Source of the DNA: Brachionus rotundiformis
Taxonomy: Eukaryota; Rotifera; Eurotatoria; Ploima; Brachionidae
Assembly: GCA_016802295.1 (NCBI GenBank)
Contig: JAESIW010000065.1
Span: 310,001-374,000 of the forward strand
Length of the DNA stretch: 64,000 bases
Direction of reading: 5' to 3'
Shown here: positions 1-10,777 of the stretch, piece by piece
How the letters are laid out: each line of letters opens with the position of its first letter
Numbering within the stretch: position 1 is the stretch's first letter
Program-made: the position numbers and the translations under genes
The notes under the pieces: generated by a model
Seen by the model: only the letters and a program-made list of their open reading frames with translations
The model's database searches: none
Told to the model about the DNA's origin: nothing

Positions 1-2044
1 TGACTGATGAATCTTCTTTTTTCTCTGAATTTTCTTCAATCTTGGCCTCTGGCTCATCAATTTTAGGTGTTTTGGAAAGCTTTTCAAGTCTTTTTTCAAT
101 ATTAGAAGGCGTTATAGTAAACGAATTTTTGGCTTCGGGCTTTGAGTCCGAAAATTTGGCAGGTGAATAGCAGTTTTTTATTTTTAATGGAGTATTAGAT
201 GCAGATTTGGAATTTTGAATTTTTTTCACCACATTCGCTTTGGTTGGAGTCTTTTTAAAGCTTAAATCCTCTTGGGTTTTGCTTCGCTTACGTAGCCGAG
301 TGGTTCGGTTTTCGTTCACTTTTATCGGCTTGTTGAGACTGTATTGGCGAGATTGGGCCTTGAGGAAGTTTTTTTGCTGTGGTATTTTCTGGTTGTCGGT
401 TGTTTTAGCTCTGTTACGGACCACCTTTTGCCTCATTTCTTCCAACTCCTCTCCACTTACCTCCGAAAATTCGGATATCTGCTTGTAAAAAGCATTTGTG
501 TCCAGAGGTTTGATTGGTCTGTTGTCATATTCCAAATATTTGCTTTTTCTTTCGCGATCCGAATCCGTGTCCGGATCGGTCTTTGAGTTAATGTAGCTTG
601 AGTTTTTGAGTTGATTGAACAGCTTTAAATCTTTGTTGATAGAATCAGTAGACGAGTAATAATTATTGACCATAATATTGTGGTAATCAGATATGAGATC
701 GCTGGTATGAGCTTCGCTGCTGTCTCTGACTGTGCTCTGACTATCTTTCACAGTATTTGTATTAGATTCTGTTATTTGAAGAGACTTAAAAGTTAAGATC
801 AAGTTTTTTGACAGATCAAAATGCTTTATTAACAAACTTCAGTGCTTAAGCTACAACTTTGTACCAAGTATTCAATCAAAAGTGTGTTTTGGCCTGGTTT
901 AAAGTATCTTCCTTTTCCTTGAGTATGAAGCCACTCAGCTTTTTGACTATTAAATACTAATTAGTAAATAAAAAGTAAAATTTAATTTAAAAAATGCGTT
1001 ATTGAGCAATATACGCAATTCATTGGTATCCAAGCTAAATAAATTATTAAAAAATTTACTGTTCTTTATGCGTAATAGGAATTCCATCCAATGTATGTAG
1101 GTTTACACACCAATTAAGGATAAATGGTCGGTAGTCAAGGAATCTATCAGTAGTAAAAGTTAAGGATGTATAATTTTAAATTTTAAGAATAAGTTTATAA
1201 GTAAAAAATTTAAAGGATATTAATTGGAATAAGAAACACATGGATTGTTGTCAATGCTCAAGCATTCTAGTCCAGTCAATGGATGCAGATAGGATATTTC
1301 ATTCAAATCATCTACTGAATTGTATGATATATGGAGATTTTTAATTGACACTGGCAAAAAATTTGAAAAATTTCTTAAACTTGTTATGTCATTTCCATTC
1401 AAATTCAAAGTCTTGGAAAAAAAAATTTTCAAAAATTAATTTTAACATCAACTGTTATTTATTACATTTAGTTTTGATAATAATCTTATATCAGTGAGAC
1501 AAGAAATTGAATTTTCACTGGCATCTAGATACTCTAAATTTAAATTAGTTTTTAGTGCGTCCAAGTTCTTAAAAAAAATCTAAATTTTAATCATATTTAT
1601 GTTATTTGAGTGTTCTTTACTTTAATTTGATTTCCAGAAATATTTAGCCATGTAAGGTTTCTTAAATGCCTAAATGGTTCCAGATCAATCAGCGAATTAT
1701 TCAATAAATTGACATATTCAAGGTTAACTAGTTGAGAAATAGATTTGATTTCTACCAAGCGATTATTGCCAAGAGATAGCTAAATTAAAATTTAAAATTA
1801 AGATTTAGAGATTCAAAAATCAATTGCTCACATTTTTTAAATTATGAAAAGATTCTAGGTTTTCCAGCTTGCTTAAGAAATTGTTGTCTAAACAAATGGT
1901 TTGGACAATGCTTTCGTTAGACTCGTCATTCTCTTTTTCTATCAATATTTCTTCTTGGTTATTCAAGACTATAGATTTTAAATATTGTTTTAAAAAGAGA
2001 TAGTCGATTCTTTTCAAATTTTTGTTAGATAAATCAACTTTCAT
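1..2044 (-). CDS. CEP97: CEP97 ortholog (centrosomal LRR protein), 3' end beyond window
   Basis: Centriole-cap protein; in animals CEP97 binds CP110 and restrains cilium formation. Hand-built exons (minus): 2044-1832, 1779-1621, 1567-1466, 1411-1221, 1149-1060, 946-838, 784-<1. Frame stays open across all six junctions. Exons 1-5 encode leucine-rich repeats and an LRR cap with the CEP97-like strings DLNEISYL, SIDNNPCV, DYRPFILNWC and LDGIPITHKE. Exon 6 holds AEWLHTQGKGRYFKPGQ, which closely matches the conserved CEP97 segment after the LRRs. Exon 7 (261 codons visible) is Lys/Ser/Asn-rich and looks disordered, and runs off the left edge, so the CP110-binding tail is not seen. Introns are 41-113 nt. 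The intron between exons 4 and 5 is not GT-AG but fits a U12 AT-AC intron (separate entry). If that intron is ignored, exon 4 runs into a TAA and the protein stops after about 221 residues. Identity is confident; exon 7 extent is open. Confidence 0.85.
1150..1220 (-). other. U12-type (minor spliceosome) AT-AC intron in CEP97
   Basis: Reading the minus strand, the intron starts with ATATCCTTT (1220-1212), the full U12 5' splice site. It carries TCCTTAAC (1166-1159), a near-perfect U12 branch site, and ends in AC at 1150 (or at 1153; both keep frame). Joining exon 4 (ending in two bases of a codon) to position 1149 restores the frame into the DYRPF segment conserved in CEP97. No GT donor in the right phase exists, and the only AG acceptor would create a TAA stop. 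Confidence 0.75.
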
Positions 2045-2508
2045 TTTTTTAAATTCTGCTTAAATATTTCTCAAACCTGAATCTTTTTAAAGCTGTACAT
2101 ACACTTCAAATTGAAGTTGAAAATTTGTTAAATTTAAATTCGTTTAAGATTAGTAAAAATTATTCTAATGTATTTTACTAAGCACCTACTATTAAAAAAT
2201 TATTTAATATGAAAGTTAGAGTGATAGTCTTTTCCTATCGACTTAGCAACAGGGTTGAAATTTATTTAAGGATGTGAATCTCAAATGAGAAAATATTTGT
2301 CAAAACCAAATTGGCAAATGAATTTTTCATTTAATCGCTCATTTAATTTATTTAAATAAGCATGTAAGAGAATTAAATATTTTTTAAGGATTTTGCTGAT
2401 TTTTTCAAATAATATTTATAAATTTTAAGATCAATGTCATTATAAAAATATAAAAATTATAAAAAATATATTATATATAAATATATATAATAATATATAT
2501 ATATAATA
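2045..2508. other. Intergenic, upstream of CEP97
   Basis: AT-rich sequence without a supported exon. The right end (about 2450-2508) is a run of AT dinucleotide-like repeats into which the mariner-type element inserted at a TA. Confidence 0.6.
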
Positions 2509-3500
2509 ACGGGTGTTAAAAAAGGTTGGCGCGGATTTGTTTTCGATAAAATCTGGCGATCGGTTTATCCAAAACTTTTGAAGATTAAATGTATTCAATA
2601 AAATTTTATTCCTTTGAAAAGGTGAGACAATAGACTCTATTTATTAAAAGAGAAAAATCTTGCCTTTTGCAAAGCGTGAAGGAAATTGGTTATGTGGAAC
2701 AAATAAATGGGTTAGGGTATTCCAACAGGATGGGGCGAAACCACATACGGCAAATATAAGCCAAAAGTACTGTAGAAATAATCTACATTTGTTTATTTCG
2801 AAAGAAATTTGGCCGCCCAATTCACCTGACTTGAACCCATGCGATTTTTATCTCTGGAATGCGATTGTGACGCGAATGAGGATGAATAATTCGCAACTAG
2901 AGTTGAATTTATTGAAGTGATTAAAAAAGCAATTAATAAAGTACCAACAGAAGAGCTAAAAAAATCAGTTTGTTCTTTACAAAAAGATTTCGTAATGTAG
3001 AGAATTCTAAAGGAAACTATTCAAATAATTAATAAATTTTTAAAAAAGAATTTTTTTTTGTTATTTTATTCCATGTGGTAAAAATTTAGTGTAAATATCT
3101 TGTTCCGTTCAAAAGTTATTCGATTAAAATCAAAAATATGCCAAATTTTTCTTTTTTTAAAAAAGGTTAAAATTTCAGGGTTTTTTGAGTATATCTTTTG
3201 AACAGAATGTAATAAAAATAGAATCTATATATCATTTTGATCCTTGTTTAATTATCTTTTAAATCATATATAATACTTATTAAAATTATATGAATAACCA
3301 GTAGGACATTGAGACTATTTAGGTGGGGTCTAACTTATGCTATTTATTTTCGGGACAGAAAAAGCACATAAATAAGAACATAGTGTTTTGTAATCATGAA
3401 AGCCTAATGTATGTATGTATAAAATTTCAAAAGTTTTGGATAAACCAATCGCCAGATTTTATCGAAAACAAATCCGCGCCAACCTTTTTTGAACACCCGT
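2509..3500 (+). mobile_element. Tc1/mariner-superfamily DNA transposon, degenerate copy with 74-bp terminal inverted repeats
   Basis: The element starts ACGGGTGTT and ends AACACCCGT, flanked on both sides by TA (2507-2508 and 3501-3502), the target duplication of the superfamily. The left terminal repeat (2509-2582) and right repeat (3427-3500) are near-identical inverted copies, differing by about one substitution and a one-base length change. At 992 bp it is shorter than a complete element of this type: the N-terminal DNA-binding part of the transposase and the first catalytic Asp are not visible. The high similarity of the two ends suggests fairly recent activity, possibly cross-mobilised as a deletion derivative. 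Confidence 0.9.
2660..3000 (+). pseudogene. Transposase fragment, DD37D-like, frameshifted
   Basis: Remnant of the DDE/D catalytic domain. The read frame contains QQDGAKPHTA and WPPNSPDLNPCDFYLW; the second Asp and the last Asp are separated by 37 residues, the spacing of the DD37D (maT-like) group. The frame stops at about 2918, but the continuation (KKAINKVPTEELKKSV) lies in another frame up to a TAG at 2998-3000, so a one-base frameshift near 2900-2915 broke the gene. No start or N-terminal helix-turn-helix is present within the element. Not functional. Confidence 0.8.
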
Positions 3501-3905
3501 TATAATATATATAATTATAAAAATATTAATTTTATTGATTTAAGATTTTTTCATTTTGAACCTTAAAAATTATTAGGTACCATTTTGCTGATTTGAAATT
3601 TTAAATTATTAGCATTTAATTGATAAAATTCATAAACTTTATGGATTCAACAGTCCGAATCAAGTGATAATAGAAGAGAGATTTAAAAATCCAAAAATCA
3701 ATTAGATTTTACAATATATTCCTAGAAATACTTACTCAAGTGAAATTCTTAATAAACCTTATTTCAAAATTGATCATTATTTATTATTTTTACAAGAAAA
3801 TTTATCATTGAATTAATTTGTTGAAATAATTTTTTGTTATAAGAATTAAATATTTTTTTTAATTTGAGTAATAAATTTAAACAGAATTAATAATTTTTAT
3901 GTTTT

Positions 3906-4232
3906 ACCCTTCTCTTTTTTGGGACCGGTCATGAAGGCGTCTTTCCCTTAGAAGCCAGTGGGACGTTCATCACAAACAGCGCCACTCATCCGAACCCAAG
4001 GCTGCGAACTCGGCAGCTATTTAGACTAGCTTGGAACCACTAACCAAGCGACTTCTCTCTCATTCGAGATAAAATCTCAAGGCTTCCAAAGTTACGTCTA
4101 TCTGTAGATGGTCAGCTGTACATCAGATTCTCGTTCCTTTCAGATGCACATACGATGCATGTGGCTGCCACCACCATCTTCTTGTTTTATCAGGGCTTGG
4201 GAGGTGTGGATCAGCAGAGTTATGGTGACTAA
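3906..4232 (-). repeat. Candidate tRNA-derived SINE-like repeat
   Basis: This stretch is much GC-richer than the AT-rich DNA around it and has no long ORF. Read on the minus strand it holds a sequence like a polymerase III A box (TTGGTTAGTGGTTCCAAG, within 4050-4029), and about 35 nt later an imperfect B box (GGGTTCGGATGAG, 3997-3985), a spacing like that of tRNA promoters. The boundaries are guessed from composition. There is no second copy in this window to prove repetition; it could also be part of a retrotransposon UTR or an ncRNA. Confidence 0.35.
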
Positions 4233-6997
4233 CATTTTCTTAAATTTTTTTTTAAATTTGAAATGGTTTTAAATGATCAAAATGTTATCCTATTTACACC
4301 CTTCTGGTCAAGATGCGCCATTTAAACTAATTTAGTTTATTTTGTTATTTCATTTGTTGAAATTTAAAATCAAAGTTTGAGTAATTCGATATTGAGTTTT
4401 GCCCAGGTAGAATCTAAAAAATAAGGAAAAGATCAATGCAATCTCTTTTCATCAAATATAATTTGATTGAAAAAGCATATTTTTTATGATTTTAACATCA
4501 AAATTTAGGATGATTCATTTTGTTTTTACAATGAAGGTAAATAAATCATTCTTTAATTAATAGTCAAAGTAATTTAATTTATTCAAAAAAATAACCATCT
4601 TTTTACAAATTAATAAAAAAATTCGATCGTTGGAAAATATTCACAGTCTGGGCGTGTCATAAGAAATTTTTTAAAAACTAGATCATTAATTCAATATTAT
4701 CTGATCATGTCACGTTTAAGCTTTTTTGTCAAACTTTCACAAATAGATAAAAATTACTATTTAAGATTTTGTCTAAAAACAGTTTTATTCTTCAAATGCG
4801 TTTTTTTGTATTTTTTTGTATTTTTTTGTAAATGAAATTTTATTTTTTCATTTTAAGGATAATATAGAATTTAATTTTAAAATTTTTACTGACAATTTAA
4901 TAGAAAAATAACCAATATCTTAGAATTAACTACCTGAAGAGATTCTTGGAGTGAAAGAAGCAATTAATGTGGCTGTTAATCATCAAATTAAATTTTTTTC
5001 CATTGCTTTAATCAAATACAACCTTAAGATTTAAATTGAATTTTATTTTTTTCATAGCTTAAGTTTTTATATTAATAATCAAATATAAAAATTATTAATA
5101 AATTAACGAGAATATTATTGTTTACTTTTAAACTAGGTCTGCAACAATTTAAAAACTTTTTTGCAGAAAATAACATTTTGGAAAATTTCTGGCTTCTATT
5201 TTTACATAAAATAACCTGTCAAAAAACTGATTTTTTATGATTTTAACATATAGCACACAAATAGGCTATGTTACCAAAACAAAAGAATTTTTTTAAAATG
5301 GAAATACTTATATTAAAATCTAATTTTTACTGTGAATTGAATAGAAATGAAAAATTATCACTGTCAGAATTGGCGCTAAATGAAATATATTAATAAATAA
5401 AAAAATGTATCATTGAAACAATATACATTATCAAAATTTTTGAAGATCATATCAAATTCTAATGATTATAGTCAAAAATTAACTTTACTTTAAGTGCTAT
5501 TAACAAAACTTTAAGTGCTTTTTAACTCTAAAATAAGACACAGAAGATTTCTTCAAGTCTTGGTTATGGCAAAACCCGCATCCACGAAAGTCATCTTTCA
5601 AACTTCAAAGCAAATTCAATGAACATAGCTGCTCCAGCTCCACACTGCTGTAGAACTGTATAGAACGTTATTGTTTGAATGTCCCAGCAAAAACTACTAA
5701 CTAATAAACTAAATAAAAATATCGTTCTACAATAAATTCTTTAATAAAAAAATATCTGATTCTTCATATTATTTTAAATTTTTTAAACATGATTACACTG
5801 ATGTCAATAATCAAATTTTTATTTAAAATTTGACTTTATCTTACCAATTTTTATGATTTTAATTTTAAGTTATAATTAAACAAACAAGGCTTTGCCTCAT
5901 TTATTTATGACTGCTTACGTCATAATTTTATTATATTTGATTTTACATTTTAAAAAATTAAATGGGGTTTTTAACATTTATTTCTAATTGTTGACATGAT
6001 TTTAATAACAAACTTCATACTCTAAAACAGAATAAAACAATAATGACAAAAATAAAAAAAAAACAATTTGTACACTTTTTCACTGTTTTAGGACCTCGAA
6101 ATCCAAAAAAAAAAAGAAAAAAAAAATTTTTTTTTATTTTTTGATAGTTTTTAAATTTTTTTTGTTGATTTGTTTTAATAATTTGTCTAAATAGTTGGAC
6201 ATCTACATTTAACCATCATCACTGAACCATATCTTGATCACGCTGGCCATCATCTAAATAGAAAATTGCGCTAAACAATTTTCTCCCAATCTAAAAACTA
6301 TAATTTTTTTTTATTTATATTTTTGCTTTTATATATACGTCGAACAATTTCAATATGTTGTCGTGCTATTAATTAGAACAAACGAACACTTAGATATAGA
6401 GAGTAACAGCGAGAAAACTCGCTACAAAAATAAATGTTTAGTCTAGCCAGTCTGGCCGACATTTGAAACAAGACCTAAATTTTTTATATATTTTATTATA
6501 TATATATAATTCGTGTCTAGATATAATTGCAATAAAATTTTTGCATTAGGCCAATAAAAATAATTTTGAATTTAATTTTGTATGACCAGACTAAATTTTA
6601 TCGACAGAAATGAGCACAAAATCGGGTTAATTTATACACATAAAATTTTTAACCCAATTTTGTTTATAAGAGCTTAATAGACACAAATTAAATAGACCGG
6701 ACAGACTGTCTGGGCTTTTTTTTTAATCAGATATTTATTTTGAAATAAACATGTTACTATAAAAAATCGATTTTTTGTTTTTGGTCTGCATTTTTTATTA
6801 TATTCCAAATGATATTGATTTTTAATCGATAATAGAGCGCCTAATTTCATTTGATTAATTGGCTAACTGAAATAACTCAGCAGATGCCGTTGACCTAGGA
6901 AATCTAATTAAATAATTTATGGTCTGAGTACTTTTGACATTTTGCAAGATTTAACTATTTTCGGGGTTGAAATTTTTTTAGACAAAAATTAATTAAA
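4233..6997. other. Long gene-poor AT-rich region
   Basis: No exon with convincing splice signals and family similarity was found. Notable bits: three exact tandem copies of a 10-mer (TTTTTTTGTA) at 4801-4830; a GC-richer patch at about 5560-5690 whose plus strand reads LLFECPSKNY in one frame, reminiscent of the end of a LINE reverse-transcriptase ORF but too short to claim; homopolymer runs near 6100-6130. Confidence 0.5.
4801..4830. repeat. Short tandem repeat, 3 x TTTTTTTGTA
   Basis: Three exact consecutive copies of a ten-base unit. Confidence 0.9.
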
Positions 6998-7282
6998 TTA
7001 ATGTTTAAAAATAGAGCTGAAGCTTGTAAAGACGAATGATTGAATTTTATCAAAAAGTCTATTTTTAATTAAATAATCTTTTTTAATTGCAAGCGATTTA
7101 AAATCACTTTTTTGTAAATAGAATGTGACCAAGTCCTGCATTAAAACATTATATGTACAAAATGTATTGAAATTTTAAGGTGAAAGCTTACCAAAAATTG
7201 GCTTTTGCTGATGGCAAGTTTGACTCCGAGTTTATTTTTCATCAGAGCCTTACATATTGGACAAGTGAATTTGCTATGAATG
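6998..7282 (-). CDS. Last two exons of an unidentified gene with a CPIC zinc-finger-like motif
   Basis: Two exons on the minus strand, 7282-7192 and 7135-6998, joined by a 56-nt intron with good signals (donor GTAAGC, acceptor TTTTAATGCAG) and matching phase 0. Together they give 75 codons and a TAA stop. The first exon reads IHSKFTCPICKALMKNK, resembling the second half of a RING or similar zinc finger; the second is Phe/Lys/Ser-rich. The upstream exon must end in phase 2; it was not found, so the 5' part is missing from this model. Family unknown. It could be chance in AT-rich DNA, but two matching splice sites and frame continuity make a real gene more likely. Confidence 0.45.
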
Positions 7283-9125
7283 CTTACACAGAGTCATAAA
7301 TATTTTATTTTAAACTTGTCCAATTTTCAAATATTTAATTTCTGAATTTAATATTTAAAAGAAAAATTTAATCAATATACTGCGATCATGTATTTGTAGG
7401 AAAAAAAGGAAATAAGTAAAGAAATTTGGTGGATGAAAAGGACCATAAATACTCAGGCTCCTATGTAACTACCCGATCTGTCATGAATACCATCTAGGTA
7501 AGAAGCTCAGAAGAATAAGGAGAATAAGGTAAGAAACTTCATTAATAACCAATTGCTCCACAAATAGAGAATAAAGTAAAAATGTGAAGAGAAAAAAGAC
7601 CATGGAACGATTAATAGATAGTTAGATAGTAGCCATGGAGACTTAGCTTAAATTTGAATATAAACCAAAATTTGAGAATTAATCAAATACAAAGTAATGT
7701 AAGTTAGTAACTTTTATTTTTATTAGAAGTTTATTTAAACACATTTTATTGTCATTATATTTCAAGCTATCTAAGATTAATATGCGACCGTTTGAGCATA
7801 AGTCAAACTAGATTAGGTTTAAATCTAAATTCTGGTATTCAAATATAAAAAATTAATTAATTAACTTAATAAAAAATGAACAAAATAACAATAACGTTTT
7901 AGTTCTCTAAATAACTTAACGCTAACTCCAATTAATTTAAATATCTATAATTTTACTAAGGTTTCATGCAAAAGCAATAGAAATCGTAGTATTTAACTGT
8001 GTGTAGAATGAGTTAGTTACTGATTATTTTTCTATACTATTTGTTGGGCTATAAGTAGTCATTTATCAAAAAATAATTAAATAAGAAGTTTACTTTATCA
8101 TTTTGATTATAAACCACGTACCACAAGATCCTAACAAATCCAGAACATAAAAAGCTAGGTTTTTAACAATAAGAATTAATTTTAATTTAAAATATTCTTA
8201 AATAAAACAAAAATTGTAAATTTACCTAAAACTATTTTTAAATTTATCTAATAAGTTTTATTTATAATTATTTTTGTACAAGAATAATTATTAATAAAAC
8301 AAATTTTAAAATTAATTTCATTAAATTTTGAATTGTTGATAAATCATAATACTTTCTACTAAAAAATATATAAATATTATTTTTATAAATTTAAGCTGCT
8401 TAAAAAAATGTTTAAATTGAATTAAATCTAGATAAATAAATTATATAAAAAAATATAAAAAAATATTTAGAATAAAAGAATGAAAATATGAATATGTAAA
8501 AGCTTTTAAATCCATAAATTTTGAAATAAAATTAATAAATTGATAAAAAATTCATATCTTTAAAAGTTTAGGCAAAGTTAAATAGCTGAATTTAATTGTT
8601 TATTTAGCAAAATTTTGATCTGATATACGATGTTCTCTTAAATTAGTTTAAATCCTCATATATCTTAACTTATATACTTAATTTAGATCAAGTGATTAAA
8701 AATTATTTTTGCACATCATTCAAAAGCTTAAACCTGTACTTTTAAAAAACATTTACTCAAATTTACAGGCACTTAGAATGTTAAAAAATATCAATTAACC
8801 TAAATTTCTATCATTTAATAAAAAATATTTCATTCATTTATTTTTTGGCTATATTCTGTAAAAAAAAAAACAATTTCGAAACCCTTTAATCAAAAGAAAA
8901 TCTGCAAACAATTCTAATTGTAGCTTTAAAAATACACTTTGATTTTTATTGAATTTTATCTCATAAAAAATATAAATTAATTTCATATATTTTATTTAAA
9001 AATGAAAGGACTGTTGAATCAACAAAGCTTTAACGATCTTTAAAAAATACTAAAAAAGTTAAACAAAATTTTCTATAAAACGTTTTTTTTGTTTTCTTGC
9101 TTTTTTTAAAAAAATTTCAGAGCCT
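7283..9125. other. Intergenic or intronic AT-rich DNA
   Basis: No supported coding exon. If the 6998-7282 gene is real, its upstream exons should lie here (7283-8200 is the first place to look). The remainder is very AT-rich. Confidence 0.5.
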
Positions 9126-10025
9126 TTAATAAATTTGAGCTGCTGATTCAAGTGATGAACCGAACAAATATTTCCATGAAATGGGTACTCTCCATTGCGA
9201 AGGCTTAAAAATATGATTGATTAATTTTTCATTTTCATTTATAGATTCAGGAAGAAAATTACCTTGGCCAAATAATTTTTCCATTCATTAAAATAATTAA
9301 CCAGTTGAAAAGCTTCCGGAATGTTATTACCCTCATGGGCAAAAACCAACAAAACAGTTGAATTTAGATTTTTCTCCTGGCTTAATCTATGAAATTTTTG
9401 AGATATTCCACCACCAGGTATAAAAACATTTAAGTTTGTATCTTGTTCAGTACTCAGATTTCCATTATGATCTATTCGTTTTTCCAAAATTTTCCAATTT
9501 AAATTTTGGTCAAAAAATTTTTTATTAGACTCATTAGTGGTCAAATAGCGACACTGGACACCGGTCAATTGAGAATCTAAGCGCTCGTATGCGTGAGAGC
9601 TAGTTAGACATACACTTTCTTTAAATTTTTCCTGATTAATAAAGTCAGATACAATTTGAACAAACTGGTTTCTTTTTCCTTTCAGTAAAGGGGATCTTTG
9701 CTGCATAAAAACTACCTTTAAAGTTGGATTTTCATACACTTGATTATTAAAACATTAAAATAAAAGATGCATATTTTATAATTGTAAAATTTTTACATTC
9801 ACAGCTGAGATTGATGTCAGACGAATGTTGGACAAATGCATTATGGCCAACAATCGGTTGAACCATATTAGTAATAAGATATCCACATTTTTGAGTATTT
9901 GATAACGAGGATATCAACAAGTCAACGGCTAGTTGACCAATATTTCCAACGCTTACACTGGCAAATACAAAAGTATATTCGGACCAATCGCTCTCCGGGT
10001 TCAGTTTAACAAATTTATTTTCCAT
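9126..10025 (-). CDS. PSMG2: Proteasome assembly chaperone 2
   Basis: PSMG2 forms a heterodimer with PSMG1 that helps assemble the 20S proteasome alpha ring. Exons (minus): 10025-9797, 9738-9263, 9203-9126; introns of 58 and 59 nt. The product is 260 residues, close to the vertebrate length (about 264). Recognisable family stretches: ASVSVGNIGQLAVDLLISSL near the N-terminus, GYLITNMVQPIVG, LTSSHAYERLDSQL, IPGGGISQKF, EGNNIPEAFQLVNYFNEW, and a C-terminal WRVPISWKYLFGSSL. The ATG at 10025 fits the normal family N-terminus. An AG preceded by T-rich sequence lies 27 nt upstream and can act as trans-splice acceptor, or as the acceptor of an in-frame upstream exon (next entry). It is the last gene of a same-strand cluster. 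Confidence 0.9.
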
Positions 10026-10078
10026 TACGGTATGATTCTGTTTATCTAAATGCTAAAAAATACTAAAATATAGCTAAA

Positions 10079-10313
10079 TTAAATAAGTCGAAGTTTGAGT
10101 ACCTGCTGATCAGTATTTTTATCAGGTACTAATGCGCATTTTTCAGTTTCTTTAATGTCTGAGTCAAATAATTTGGGATCATCTTTGTCAATTATTTCCC
10201 TGATTTTTTTTATTAAAATTAAATTCATGTAACTATGTCCTTAGACTAAATTATTACCATGAAGAGTCATAAACCTTAGTAGAACTTTGCATTTTAGATA
10301 TTGAGGAACCCAT
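10079..10313 (-). CDS. Small protein with N-terminal MGSSISK myristoylation motif, upstream of PSMG2
   Basis: Exons (minus): 10313-10258 and 10199-10103, joined by a 58-nt GT-AG intron; frame stays open. The product starts MGSSISKM, a classical N-myristoylation sequence (Gly2, Ser6), then is acidic and hydrophilic (IDKDDPKLFDSDIKETEK). Reading on past 10103 gives a stop at 10081-10079 and a 58-residue protein. Alternatively, a 50-nt GT-AG intron (10102-10053) joins it in phase to nine codons leading straight into the PSMG2 ATG, giving an N-terminally extended PSMG2. A TTTTCAG acceptor-like site lies 24 nt before the ATG. I recognise no family. Real exons are likely from the splice signals and composition; which 3' end is used is open. 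Confidence 0.55.
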
Positions 10314-10777
10314 TTCAAAAGTTAATTTGTTCAACTGAAAATTAAATGAATAGAAAGTTAAAAAATCTGACATAAACGAGGCTTTTTCATAGCATAAAAT
10401 TAAAGAAAATATTGTATAATCAATATCTTAATATTATTTTGTTTAGATTTTTTATACCTTAAAATTTAAAAATACTAAATAACATTAAATTAAATATTTT
10501 TTCATTATTATCATTTATGAAATATAAAAGCGATTGAAAAAAAAATAAACACCAACAGTGTTTAATTAGTATTTTTTATTATTTTTGATTTTACTTAAAT
10601 TTTTATATCAATTTTTTCATAGTAATTTCTTACTAATGTTTAAAAATGATCAAATATTTTTCGTAATTAGAAAGATGCTATGAAACAGAAAAAATAAAAA
10701 AAAATTACAAAAAGGTTTTTATACCTTTTATCAATATTTTTTGATTAAGATTTAAATATTAAAATTTTATTCAATTA
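10314..10777. other. Intergenic between NUDCD1 and the MGSSISK gene
   Basis: AT-rich, no coding signal seen. Confidence 0.6.

Noticed and set aside
240..586. Plus-strand open frames over 240-586
   Set aside because: Antisense shadow of CEP97 exon 7; the minus frame is open for the whole 784 nt and has coding-like polar composition.
1220..1432. CEP97 ending after exon 4 (LRR-only protein)
   Set aside because: The TAA that appears after exon 4 sits next to a perfect U12 5' splice site. Downstream exons encode strongly CEP97-like sequence in frame, so the stop is judged intronic.
5560..5690. Possible LINE reverse-transcriptase end (LLFECP string)
   Set aside because: Only about 20 codons between stops and no other retrotransposon motif; too weak to annotate.
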